This document shows, in pieces, positions 45,601 to 56,879 of a stretch of DNA of 64,000 nucleotides. Source of the DNA: Labyrinthula sp. Ha (lineage: Eukaryota > Sar > Bigyra > Labyrinthulida > Labyrinthulaceae). Numbering within the stretch: position 1 is the stretch's first letter; each line of letters starts with the position of its first letter. Both the position numbers and the translations under genes were made by a program. The DNA lies in NCBI GenBank assembly GCA_015227615.1, contig JAALGZ010000039.1:269558-333557 (forward strand). Direction: 5' to 3'. The notes beneath the pieces are model-generated. The model was given only the letters and a program-made list of their open reading frames with translations. It had not been told where the DNA came from and searched no databases.

Positions 45601-47275
45601 TCGAAAGCATTATTTCTTTGCGGGTTATGCATGGAAGAAGACCAAGATACGAACTAGAAGATAAATGTTTAGGTTTCAGTTCAAGCGATAATACGTTTCA
45701 AGATCTATTAATTCTATACGAAGATTTACCTTTCTTAGTTCGAAGATTCATTAATGAAGAAGTTAAAGATGAACACACTAAAGAAGCTTTACTACAACTA
45801 CTCCAAAAATATGATAAAATATAGAAGTGAAAAAATCAAAGAAGAGGGGGGGCAAAGAGAAAAAATATTATTCGATTCTTGAAGAAAACCAATTTCGTTT
45901 TACCTAATGCTGGAAATACAATAGGATCATACGAATAAGAAAAAGATATTTTAACAAAACTTATTCTAAAATACGGGTGCGGAAAATACGAGGATTATTT
46001 ATCTTTTCCTTGTTTACCGTTCCGCAGCAAGCAACAAATGTCAACCCAAATTCAACGAATGTTAAATATCCAATCAATAGGTATCTTTCATGGTTTACGG
46101 TTTGAAGTCAAATTAGCTCAACAGTTCTTAGAAGAAGTTTTAGGAATTAAACCTTTCAATAAAATTTGCCAGGAAAGTTTAATATGTTGCAAGAGAAGAA
46201 CAAAATTTTTGAGCAATTTAAGTACCAAGTCTGTACTAAAGTTGAAGCTGAATCCGTCATTATACCATGTTTTAGAAGAATCTCTAACCTTAGACATTTA
46301 GGGTTAATGTAAGAAGAGCTAAATACGGGAGAATGCAAATTATTTTTATCTAATCAACACTTAACGAACGAAGATATTTCAAAGAGGATTTTATATTTCA
46401 CAGAAGATCTTTCAAACCACTTCAAAGAAAATGTTGACCTTATAGATAAGTTTTACAAGTTATGCTTTGTTGAACAAGATTATTGGAGCAATTTATCATA
46501 CTTTTATTCATTAGGTGAGACGAAGAATCCAGACTCTAGTTTATTCGACAAAAAAGAAACTTCTTATGCTCAAACTATTGATAACTTTTCTTATTCTATA
46601 CAATTACTTGAAGAATTAGTTCAGATCCAGTTCATGGATTTACTAAGTGATGACAAGCTTGTTTTGGAATATCAAGGTGGAAATCAATATGTACTAGCCG
46701 GAACTCCTTTAACTATCTTTCTTGAACCTCCATGTTCAAAACTTATAGTGTCATGTGTATTTAACATACCTTACGCTAACAATGGTTCTAAAAATTATAT
46801 CTTCAACCTCGTGGTTATGGATCCACCTTGACCAGTTGTATATTTCAACCCTACTCGAGGGGTTAAGCTAGATTATCCTTTACTATCTTTAAGTCAATCT
46901 TCAAAAATCAAATTACCAATTCGTCACTTTTCTTAGGGAACTTTGTTTTTCATATGGGTTACAAATATTTCCTACCTTACAACTTTGAAATGGACTTCCA
47001 AGCTGAACTTTTATCTAGTAGATGACATAACTTGGATTAAGGTTACCAGTGGAAGCAAGCTACATCGCAGCATCGGCTATGTTTTTCAGCATAGTCAGGA
47101 GACTTGCTTAGTCTTTATCCGAAAGGAACATCCACATTTGAAATATCAGGATGTTTTCAATGAAGACTTTTCAATCGATTTCTCCAACACCCTTTTAACG
47201 AAACCTACCTCCCCTTCAGTTAAATCAGAAGAATTTTATTTGCTCTTGGACAGGAGTTTCCCTACCAGACGCTAG
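45600..47275 (+). pseudogene. Extra ORF downstream of gypsy integrase, unknown
   Basis: About 1.67 kb (roughly 550 codons) of coding-like sequence in a frame different from integrase: 45,618-45,824 and 46,038-46,301 in one frame, then 46,331-46,831 and 46,943-47,275 in another, with a frameshift near 46,260. Composition is acidic and Phe/Leu/Ser-rich (ILYEDLPFLVRRFINEE, LVLEYQGGNQYVLAG, LEPPCSKLIVSCVFNIPY). No signal peptide, membrane anchor or furin-like site is visible, so an envelope protein is not supported. It ends 123 bp before the 3' LTR. Not recognised. Confidence 0.6.
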
Positions 47276-47392
47276 ATACAATTCTTTAGACGAACTAATA
47301 ATATTCCTGCTAATTGGACAACTACTGGACTAGAACTAGATGCTAGTATCCACGTAGTTTATCCACAATATACACGAGAGATTTCTTAAGTT

Positions 47393-47398
47393 GGGGGA
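47393..47398 (+). other. Polypurine tract of the gypsy element
   Basis: GGGGGA immediately before the 3' LTR, in the expected position for plus-strand priming; the adjoining upstream bases TT interrupt a longer purine run. Confidence 0.7.
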
Positions 47399-47582
47399 TG
47401 TCTCGGTCATACCGAGACTCGATGTTCCCGTATTATTGAGAACCTCTTAACGGTAGACTTGTAACATATTATTACCCTAAGCTGCTATATAGGGTTACGA
47501 CACAGAATTTATATCGTATATATTGACATACTTAAGCGTTAATGACCTAGTTCACACTCAGCTCAGTGACCACAGAAAGACA
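47399..47582 (+). repeat. 3' LTR of the gypsy element
   Basis: 184 bp, matches the 5' LTR at 176 of 184 positions, TG...CA ends, followed by the AACT target duplication at 47583-47586. Confidence 0.95.
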
Positions 47583-47586
47583 AACT

Positions 47587-50500
47587 ATAGAGTAAGAATT
47601 GGATAAAGGAGCACAATATTTCTGCCCTGGGTCTGGAAAAGGATTTTTTCTACTTCAGATAAAAGTGGAAGCTTAAGGCTGCAAGTCTCAATCCAGAGAT
47701 TTGGAACAGGGTAAATTTTTGCTCCACTGCCATATAGTCTGAATATACTTATCTTTTCCTATATGATAAGGAAATTAGTGGAAGAATATCGAACACGTCA
47801 CTTGGAGCTAACACGGAAAATGATCCAACTCGGTGCTTCTTTCTTGGGATTTGTTGGTGTTGTGACAATTTTCTGTGTAAAAATGCCGAACACAAATGGT
47901 TCTGCGAATGAAAGCAGACATCATTCTGTCAAGTTGCAGGTTTTGGTTGTGCTATTTTTTTTAATACCACGATACAGCTATCAAAAACTTTATGCGAGCA
48001 TACCGTAGATACTCAATGTGCTTAAGGAATAATGCAATTGACTCATCTCCGCTGATTGAAAGAAGTAAACCGAAAAGGACGGCATTTCAAAGGAATAGAA
48101 ACTGTAATAAAGTGAATTGTTCTCCCATCTGTATCAATGCCATGAAGATTTTCAATATTCTGGATATAGTATCTGAGCCCACTGTTTTGTCGTTTCAGTT
48201 AGTTAACCAGCTGAATTCAGCTTTACAGAAAAAAACCAGTCCCAGCGCATATATACAGTCATTTAATGAAAGAATTATGTCCTCCGCTGGGGAAACTGGA
48301 TATCCAAATGGAGCTCTCATCATTTGTTTTTTACATGAACGGGAGTAATTATATAACATGAAGTTGCACCATTTCTAATAGTAGTTAATGTATTACAGAA
48401 CGCTTCTCTCGATATAAAAAACACTTTGATTCAAATTGTTGAACAAAAATGGATATATTTCCATGGGAAGATAAATATCTTTTTAATTGACATCTATATA
48501 AACCATTTTATTATATTAAATATAAGGTACAAGCTGACCAAAAAGTAATTAAAAATCCGTCCAGGATTGCTTCGAGGTTCTATCAGGCCTAAAAATCACA
48601 TTAGTGAACTATTCAAGAAAAAATAAAAGATTGTAACTCTGAAGTAGATAAAGAACGATTGTTAGATAAGGAATGTCTTTACTAGATACCGTTTTCTCTC
48701 ACCCGAATCTTTGTATAGTACATTCTAAAGCTGGCACATATATGCACCTTCCTGCTGAGTCTACATCTATACCGGATATACAGCTTCAAAATCCGTGAAA
48801 TTCGAAGGTTAGATCATTATCAAAGTTTGAGATGGATATTCTGAAGCACTGGTTGAAGGATCTAGTCTATAAGAACATAGTTTATAGAGGCAATTCTATT
48901 TGGCGGTCCTTGATACTTTCGGTTCTGAAGCGCTTTGGCGTTTTACCTGATGGTAATATTGAAAAAGTATTGCTGAATTGTGACCCCTTTTACTGCTCCC
49001 AAAAGGTTACCGGATAGAAGTGTCAATCCTCTCCCTAGAGAAAATGATGTAAGGATTACACTGGCTGTTGCCCGCTATTCTACCAAGCTAAGTTTACAGA
49101 AAAATTTTAAATCTCGGTTTCCGAGATTTTAAAGTTGTATATTGCATGTGTCCCATGCGTTCTAGTATCAGTATCGTTGTATTACAGGCATTTTGAAAAC
49201 CAGTTGCATAAAAACATAATAATCTATTCGGACGATATTCTTCGCTTCATTAAAAGGGAGAAAAAGGAATATTTGAACTTAATTGAAAATATTTTATAGA
49301 TTATGGATGTAGCTAATGCAAAAATAATGGTAAATCGATATATATATATATATGTATATAAATGAAGTCATGTTTCTGGGAAGAGTGGTAATGTCTCAAG
49401 GTTTGAAAACCAACGAAGCATATATTAACAAAATAAAATTATTAAAGAAGCCAACTTCGAAGACGGATATAGTCTGCTTTATTGAAGAAATGGTGTTGCA
49501 ACGTTGGTTCACTCTACATTGCGCACAGAAAATTAAACCTCTCATAGATATATTGAAAAAAAATACCGACGTTGTAAATAATTTGAAAACCGTCTAAGAT
49601 GAGGAATTTGAAACAATAAGAATAAAATTGGCCTCTGTATCAGTCCTCCAACATCCTGAATTTGAAAAGCAATTCATCGTTTACTGTGACTCATCGGCTT
49701 CCACTATAGGTCGCACTTTGACGCAAGAATTTGAAAACAAAGAGTATACTATTAACTTTTTAGCAGAAAACTACTGAAGTTAGAGATGGATGAAGGAATT
49801 CCAGAAAGAGAGTTCTTGGTCTTAGTAAAAATCTATAACATTTCCAATCATAGTTTTTCAGATACCGAGTAATATATAGAATTGACCAAGTGTCTTTAAA
49901 ATGGATGAATGAGTTCAATTTTTAGATCAAATTTTCAAAAAGAAAACTCGAGGAAAGCGTAAGTTATTATGGAGTTCAATTATTTATGTGCTCGAAGAGC
50001 AAGATTGAATGGATATCGCGCTTCATCCGGTTGTTGTGGCTTTCTACGTTTATTTCTGTCTTCAGCCGTGTTTTCGGTGGTTGTTATGTGAAATATTGTA
50101 TTTTTGACTCTCAAATGCTGTGATATGCGTGATATTTGATGTAAATTATTCCGGGGTTTTAATGTGGGAAATTTTGCATTGACGTAGTATTTGAGGTAAT
50201 GCGAACCTTGATTTCTGATACCGAGTTCCGATAATTTGTGGAACATGAAATATATTTATGATATCAGGGGAGTTTATACATGTAAATAATGGAACCTACC
50301 GGAAATAACTGATTTGGATAGTAGTATTAATGGAATATTGATGCTATTCCAATAACGTTGATATAATATAATAGTTTTTGTTAGCTGTTAGAACAGTTCG
50401 GGAATTCCTGCTTCGAATTGCTAGGCTGACACGTGTATCTACTGGTCTTCACTTGAATCAATATCTGTTTTCTCTTCTAGTTCGTATACTTAACTCTTAA

Positions 50501-51420
50501 AACCTTTTCTTTATTCTTTATTCTTTTTCTTCTGTTGTATTGGATTCTAACTATGACTCTTCTGGTCATAGCTTTATCCAATTATATTAATCTAACTATT
50601 CAATCATATATATTTAACTATTCAGCAATAAACAATAAACAATAAATCAATAACCTCCTAACGATACACTGTTAAGAGAAATTATTAAGAAAAGTTTAAA
50701 AGTTCTATATAAGTTTTTGAAAAAGAAGTTTATGTTAATTTATACTCATTTAAACCCTGATTAAGGTGAACTTGAGGTTTTTACAAAGCTTGCTTGTAAC
50801 ATTGATCAGTTTTTTCTTCCCGAGACGTCTTAAAGGTAATTACAGGAAGACGATAAACGCAATACGGCTCACTATACATAGTGCTAAAAGGCGTTTAAAA
50901 GGTGGCCCATATTCTCTACACACTTAGCAGCGAAAAGGAAATATACCGAGAGCTTCAACACTAACAATAACAAATATGAAATAAAAGACTTTACTAATAA
51001 AAGAACTCTGGCACACAAAAACAAAATAGCCATTGCAGTAGTTGACGGAAGTAAGCTAATTGAAAATATATATGAAAGCAATTTAAACTCCTCTCTCATA
51101 GGCATAAAAGGAACGGCGGAAATACTTAAAAAGGTATAGTTTTCGGTGCTATTAGAAAATTATTACAAATGCGATTTGTTTCTACATACAATTCTTGAAA
51201 GTGAAAAAAAACACAAAAGGCCGAAACAAAAGAATGGAAACATTTCAATCGACAATTTTGGCGCAAGTGCACTTACCCCCTGCAGATGCTATTTATCCGT
51301 TTTAAGGATTGGAGATAATTTTACAAGATATTTGAGGTTTATCCCTTTAAGGAAGAAATGCATGACAGAACTTGCAGATGCATTAACAAAACTGATCTCT
51401 CAAAAATGAATTATTAAGAA
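47587..51420 (+). mobile_element. Older, heavily decayed Ty3/gypsy element (right part)
   Basis: Fragments in order along the plus strand: possible gag end (47,600-48,350), RT N-terminus DLVYKNIVYRGNSIWRSLIL (about 48,859), the RT catalytic box IIIYSDDILRFI (about 49,217), the post-RT motif VMFLGRVVMSQG (about 49,364) and RNase H start LQHPEFEKQFIVYCDSSAS (about 49,649). Integrase pieces follow at about 51,090-51,410 (IGIKGTAEILKK; IGDNFTRYLRFIPL). Stops and shifts are frequent. An unaligned ~900 bp (49,980-50,880) separates RNase H and integrase. Confidence 0.7.
50386..50680. repeat. Possible solo LTR or internal insertion
   Basis: Starts TGTTAGAACAG, a typical LTR beginning, contains TATATATTT, and ends in an AATAAA-rich stretch followed by CCTAACGATACACTG. 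It sits inside the unalignable part of the old gypsy relic. A matching end or target duplication was not found, so this is weak. Confidence 0.2.
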
Positions 51421-52016
51421 TCGCAATTAGCGGACAACAAATCATGCAGTAGAAAAGATATAAAATATAAGGAAAATCCACAACAAAAGGGTAAGATATT
51501 AACAATGTACGATTTAAGAAGAGAATGAGAAAAAGGACATTGTAGATCAGAGAGTGATAATTTTAAGTGTTATCTAGTTAGAATGTGTTTTAGGACATTT
51601 CACGGTTTTTGTTTAAGCACAGGTTTATAGATTGTAATTACAACGATATATTTTAACTAAAGGGAACCCAAAAGAGTAATTAATAGATAAAAACGTTTTT
51701 ATCTTTTCTTTCACATCGTATAAAACTAGTGGTTCAGCTTGATTTGTTGATATAGTTTGATATAGTTCTGATTTGCATCACAAGAACAATAACAAGAAAT
51801 ATAAACATTGAGACATGGGAATAACATGTAGAAGATTTAAAACCTTATCAAAGAAAAAATATATATTTTATTCATGTATACTTAATATTGACCCTACCTT
51901 AGAGTCTTTCTGGTTCCCAGAGTCGTAAGGTTTTATATATATTTTTTTTCATATATAGACATATTCCGTTGGTTTTCTACAATAGATACCAAGCAGATTT
52001 GAAGCACTTTAAACAA

Positions 52017-52330
52017 TGTTGGATATTGACTATCAACAAGAGAAATTTGTTATTGTTTGGCTTGATTCTTAGTAGTTTTGTTAATAGCCTAAAAAAATAC
52101 AGTTCGTTGAAACTCCTATTCCAGATTTCTGGTTCTTTTAAATACATGACGAAATTCTCACACTTCCCCACTCTTCATTGCTCCTATGATATAAGTGTAT
52201 TTCGTCCATTATACTTTTATAGTGACTTTTGGACTTGACTTGTAACTTTTGTGTGAAAAGAACCCTGTATTTTTTGGTTTAACTTGTATGTTCTATATCT
52301 GAATTTATTTTGATGTACTCATTAACTTCT
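52017..52330 (-). repeat. 3' LTR of copia 2 (approximate)
   Basis: Aligns with the repeat at 56,284-56,600; both begin TGTTG on the plus strand. Divergence is much higher than between the gypsy LTRs, so exact ends are uncertain. Confidence 0.65.
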
Positions 52331-52333
52331 GAA

Positions 52334-53931
52334 CTATATTAAGAAAAATTTATTGACCGATTTCGTAGAGATGTCCATTAAATTCTTTCCTGCTTCAATG
52401 TATATAAATTTCAAACCATTTCTTTTCAACTCAAAATATTTTATGAAGCATTCTACATCAATATGATGACCTCTTCCGCTGATGGTTTGTCCTTTTAGTA
52501 ACTTTACTGTACTTAGATTGTCTGAAAATACTGTAACTTCAGGTGTTTTCATTCTCAAACACTTTAAGATATTCATGTTCTACTTTAAATTAGATACACC
52601 TCGTGTAATCCCTATTTCTTCAGCCTTTGTAATTGACTGAGCTGCGAGGTCTTGTTTCTTTGTTTCTCTAATTATCGGTGACCAGTTCAAAAGAATAATA
52701 TGGACGTCAATAGGTGCCATATTAGCGGGTACATTTCCCGCCTTGCATCGCAGTAAACTTCTACTCTTGTTTTATTAAAGTATCTCTTAAATGATAGCAT
52801 CAGTTGCTTCGAGCGTAAAATACATTTTAGTACTCCTGTTGCTTGTCTTGAATGTTCTATTCCTGGCAAAGTCCAGAAGACCGTGAGTAGATTGACTGCC
52901 CATGCGATATCGGGGTGATATGTTCTCGCTGCAAATATTATTGTTCCAATTATCTACTGAAAGTATTTTGGGTCGATCTTCTACTCTTTGGGTTCATAAT
53001 ATACCCCAGACTGCTTTGAAACCTTTACAAATTTCGAATTATCGACTTCTTATGTGATCGCTTTTGTCTCTCTGTAATCTTTTATATGAAAATTATAGTA
53101 TTTAGGTATTTTCATGATCTCGAATTCTATGAATTTCTCGTAGTTATCGATGTGTTTGATATCTAAAATTCTCTTAAAGTTTTTGAATAGTACATTACCA
53201 TTCTACTGATTTTGACAGGCAAAGGTATATCGTCGACATAGATAATGAGATATGCTTCATCACTGTCCTGTTCAAGCCGATACATGGTGGTCTCAATAGG
53301 GCATTTGATGAAGTCTGGTTCCCTGAGACGTAAATTTAGAAGCTGATACCAACATCTTGCTGATTCTTTTAAACCACATAACGCCTTTTCGCTTTGCCAA
53401 TAAAAATTCACCCTTTCTTTGAAATATTTCTGAGGAAGGATATAGTATCTTTTTTTTCTCTAATTCAGCGTTTAGGTACACTGTGGATACATCTAGTTGA
53501 AACATATGTAAGCTGCTTTGAGCCACTTTTGAGAAGAACATCCTGACACACTCGAAGTTGGTTACTGGGCTATACATTGGTTGAAGTGCCCTGCTAAATT
53601 TTCCGTTCTCAGCTATACGCACCTTATAGATATGCTTTTTCTGAATGTTGTCGTATTGCTTAGAGTAAAGTTCAACGAGGTTCAAGATTTCAGCTTCCTG
53701 TGGATTTTGTTGTATTGGGATTTTTGAAAAGCCACCTATTGTCTCCAGTTTTACCACCTCTTTATCATAAGCTTGATACCAGTATTTGCTGTCTTCGTAT
53801 CTTTTTATCTGTGGGTATCTTTTAGGTACCTTTCCCTTTTTCTTTTCAAAAGAAAAATACTTTGCGTTGGATCCAGCAGTAAAGACTAAGCTTGTTCTAC
53901 GAATGCTGTTAGCTGGGTTTTTTTGCAACAT
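52334..53931 (-). pseudogene. Copia 2 reverse transcriptase and RNase H (broken)
   Basis: The frame resumes two codons after the TAA. RT features: YWYQAYDKEVVKLE, FQLDVSTVYLNAELE (DV..AFLN region) and, after a frameshift near 53,300-53,410, the catalytic box IIYVDDIPL at about 53,230. RNase H is recognisable at 52,334-52,576: VFSDNLSTVKL and DVECFIKYFEL, ending against the LTR. Several stops between 52,580 and 53,160. Confidence 0.8.
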
Positions 53932-53937
53932 ATCTTT

Positions 53938-56232
53938 TTACAGGTTTATTTTTCTGTTGCTCCTTCTAACCCAGTCCTCTGGAACTTCTGTATTCTCCTC
54001 CTTTCTGAGGTTGTCAAACTGCACTTGTGGATCCAATGTATTTTCATTTTCATTTTTATATTTATTATATAGGTTATTTGTCAACGGACGAATATCCCTT
54101 GCTAATATTTCTTTTCCTGAAGCGTCATCCAATATTATGTGCTCTGCTGAAGTGTTTTTTACCCCAACATATATTCCTTTCTTGGATCTTGCTGCAAACT
54201 TATTTTCAGGCTTCTTAATTCTATATACTACCTTTTGACCAAACATAAAAAGATTGTTTAATTGTGGTTTTCTTTTAAATAAGACAAAAACTGGAGGTGT
54301 TTCAACTGTAGAAGTAGATATATTGTTGCTGATGAACGCTGCGTATTTAGTCGCGTAGGTCCAGTATTTCTTTTCTAGTTTCGACTCGTAAATGAGCGTT
54401 CTAGAAAGTTGTAGTATTCTACCATTGGCTCTTTCAGCGGTGCCGTTTGCCTCTGGTAGATATACAGGACTAAACCTGAAACTTATACCCTCTTGGTCAA
54501 AGTATGTTCTCAAAGTAGAGTTTTTGAATTCAGTTCCCTGATCCATATTAACTTCTTTTATTTTATATTCGCTGAGCCTTTGTACTTTTTTGAAAAATAT
54601 TATCAAGTTTTCTGGAATACGATCTTTTGACTTGAAATTCTCTACATATCTATATTTAGAGAAGCTGTTAGTAACGACAATAAAATAATGTTCTCCAGCT
54701 TTACCTCTTACAGTTGAAGATACAGTGTCACAATACAATCTCTCTAGAGGTTTGCTGGCCTTGAACACGTTTTGTTTATGAACAGGTGTTCTTTGTTGTT
54801 TCATTTTTGAACAAACTTCACAGCTTACTATATCAGGTACTTTTATTTTTATATTATGAAACTTTAAAGTATTTTTCAATATATTTACTGAAGGATGACC
54901 AAAAAGTTTGTGGTAATATTCTACTTCAGAAATTGTAAATATCTTTTCGTTATCAATGAATTCTGCTTCTGTTTTGAATACTCTATTTGCTTCTTTCTTT
55001 GCAGTTAAAACTATTTTATTATCCTCATTTACGAAAACAATGTTCTTATCTTTAGTTTTTATTCTGAGATCTTTCTCTAAAAGTTTTCCAAAACTTATTA
55101 AACAAGTATCTGTATCAAGAACTATTGCATCTTTCAAAACGAGAACCTTATTCATATCCGTTTTTATTTTGAACGAGGCTCTTTTAGTTATTGGCAACGT
55201 TCCACCTACTACGTTTACGTGTCCATCTTGAACATCTTTTATTTCAAACGCTTTACTAATATATCTTTTAGGTAAAACGTGGCTACTTGCTCCTGAATCT
55301 ACGATGAATGGTATTTTATTTTTATCTTTTTCTATTGTATTTAGGACATGTTCTACCAAAACATCTGCAGTTTCATCATACACAGTTTCCGTATCTTCTT
55401 CTGAATTGTAAGATTTTTGTGTTCTTATTTCAAAGCTTTCAGACTGCTGGGTTTCTTCTCCTTGCTGAGTTACGTTTCTCGTGTTTGCTTCGTTATTTTC
55501 TTTGTTCCCACCTTTTCCGGGACACGCCGGTGCAAAATGTTTATCCGACTTACAAAGAATACAATACGTTCTAGCCGTGCATTTTTTTGTCACATGGTTA
55601 GTTCTCCAACATCTTCCACACTTCTTTTTTGGTTTCGATGACTGCGAGTAATGGTTATTAGAAGATTTTTTATTGTTGTCTATTTTCTCTGCGATGAACC
55701 TCAGTTCTTTTAAAATTGTATAATATTTTCTTAAATTAGTATGTAGCCTGAGCTGTTGCTGCAACGAGTCTACTAAAGGATGTTTTAGGATCCTCATGAT
55801 CCACGCTATCTTGTCCTCGTCGTTAAGAGTTCCCGCTATCTCCTGATAACGTGCCTGATTAACGTCGAAGTTATTGATCCTTTCTAAAGCTGTATTCCCG
55901 GGTGAGTTGAATAGTAAGTTTCTGAGTCTGTCTCTTTCTGAGACGTCATCAGCAGAATACATATCCTTTATTCTCTCCCAGAGAGTATTTGGATCTTCAA
56001 CGTCACCTACGGATTCTATTACTTTTTCTGATAGATGTTGGTAAATAATTCTAGTTGAAATTGTGTCTATTTTGGCCTGGCATCTTTTTGACTTTTCGGT
56101 GTAAAGTTCATCACCGGGTTCGTCTTTAGATATTCTGAGCCAAACACCCTCTTCGTGAAGAAAGCTTTTAATTTTTATAACCCATTTTTTATACTGTTGC
56201 GGGTTGTTAAGTTTGAAAGTATTATCACCCAT
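53938..56232 (-). CDS. Copia 2 gag-protease-integrase polyprotein
   Basis: A 764-codon intact frame. Gag occupies about 1-200 with the usual LWERIKDMY helix region. Two CCHC knuckles follow: CGRCWRTNHVTKKC (205-218) and CILCKSDKHFAPAC (224-237). The protease active site IVDSGASSHVL is at about 310-320. The pre-integrase HHCC region includes YYHKLFGHPS and CEVCSKMK. The integrase core has CDTVSS, NMDQGTEF and GTAERANG supplying the D, D and E. The frame ends with a TAA directly before RT; the next codons stay in the same frame. It is the best-preserved transposon ORF in the window. Confidence 0.9.
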   Translation of the reverse strand: MGDNTFKLNNPQQYKKWVIKIKSFLHEEGVWLRISKDEPGDELYTEKSKRCQAKIDTISTRIIYQHLSEKVIESVGDVEDPNTLWERIKDMYSADDVSERDRLRNLLFNSPGNTALERINNFDVNQARYQEIAGTLNDEDKIAWIMRILKHPLVDSLQQQLRLHTNLRKYYTILKELRFIAEKIDNNKKSSNNHYSQSSKPKKKCGRCWRTNHVTKKCTARTYCILCKSDKHFAPACPGKGGNKENNEANTRNVTQQGEETQQSESFEIRTQKSYNSEEDTETVYDETADVLVEHVLNTIEKDKNKIPFIVDSGASSHVLPKRYISKAFEIKDVQDGHVNVVGGTLPITKRASFKIKTDMNKVLVLKDAIVLDTDTCLISFGKLLEKDLRIKTKDKNIVFVNEDNKIVLTAKKEANRVFKTEAEFIDNEKIFTISEVEYYHKLFGHPSVNILKNTLKFHNIKIKVPDIVSCEVCSKMKQQRTPVHKQNVFKASKPLERLYCDTVSSTVRGKAGEHYFIVVTNSFSKYRYVENFKSKDRIPENLIIFFKKVQRLSEYKIKEVNMDQGTEFKNSTLRTYFDQEGISFRFSPVYLPEANGTAERANGRILQLSRTLIYESKLEKKYWTYATKYAAFISNNISTSTVETPPVFVLFKRKPQLNNLFMFGQKVVYRIKKPENKFAARSKKGIYVGVKNTSAEHIILDDASGKEILARDIRPLTNNLYNKYKNENENTLDPQVQFDNLRKEENTEVPEDWVRRSNRKINL

Positions 56233-56283
56233 TCTTTTTATTTTTAGGGAAGTGATATAAAATTCTTTTGCTAACTGTTAACC

Positions 56284-56600
56284 TGTTGACTATTTGCTAA
56301 TATTGAGGAGGTATATTTTAAGTTTGTCTTTATATTTTTAGTGGTTTTGTTAAAAGCTTAAGAAAATACAGTTCGTTGAAACTCCTATTCCCCATTTCCA
56401 GTATTCTAAGTACAAGACGATACTTCTCAATCAATTTTTCATGTTTTTAGATCAAATAAAATTCTAACATATCTTATATGCCATTTTTCAAGATACTATA
56501 GCTTTTTTTATTTTCTTTTGTGTGAAAACACTAGGGTTAAACTACGTATTTCTATATTTGATGAATATTTGTTAATTTCGGATCATATTTTTTGTTTCTC
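56284..56600 (-). repeat. 5' LTR of copia 2 (approximate)
   Basis: Partner of the repeat at 52,017-52,330; ends about 50 bp upstream of the gag start at 56,232. Confidence 0.65.
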
Positions 56601-56879
56601 TTTTATCTTGCTTAATTTTTATATAAAATACTACTGTAACTTATAAGATATATTTAAAAACTTTTTGTAACCGTTTTTTTTTTAATTTTTTGTGTTTGAG
56701 AGCCGGAAGATACTTTTCTACCCTGCTCTTTTCACGTGACCCTGTATTTTAGGTGAATTTTTCAATAATTGCAAAGACCATTTTTCAATGAATTTTTCGA
56801 GTTAAGAAAAACAAAATATAGTTTTAAAAAGCTCTTTTAAATATAATTTTAGCCTTATAAGATAATATAATATTTCAAA

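Larger units (their letters stand above)
39635..47582 (+). mobile_element. Ty3/gypsy retrotransposon, structurally complete but mutated
   Basis: Bounded by two 184-bp LTRs beginning TGTC and ending GACA, flanked by the 4-bp direct repeat AACT (39631-39634 and 47583-47586). Internal order is gag, protease, a linker region, RT, RNase H, integrase and an additional ORF. A GGGGGA polypurine tract directly precedes the 3' LTR. Stops and frameshifts break the coding region in at least ten places, so this copy is defective. The two LTRs differ at 8 of 184 positions, which suggests moderate age. RT-RNase H-integrase order places it in Ty3/gypsy. Confidence 0.93.
52017..56600 (-). mobile_element. Ty1/copia element 2, near-complete, LTR-bounded
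   Basis: A minus-strand element with gag-protease-integrase-RT-RNase H order between two diverged LTR-like repeats (about 56,284-56,600 and 52,017-52,330). Shared LTR words include ATACAGTTCGTTGAAACTCC (52,099 and 56,367) and TTTTGTGTGAAAA (52,247 and 56,516). The leader between LTR and gag ATG is about 50 bp. The first 764 codons are intact; RT and RNase H have shifts, so the copy is probably dead. Confidence 0.85.

Noticed and set aside
45600-47275. Envelope glycoprotein in the gypsy element
   Set aside because: No signal peptide, transmembrane anchor or cleavage site is visible, so an env call is not supported.
49980-50246. 88-codon minus-strand frame
   Set aside because: Lies antisense within the decayed gypsy relic and has no domain.
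55308-55641. Plus-strand frames opposite copia 2 gag/protease
   Set aside because: Shadow frames of the well-supported minus-strand polyprotein.
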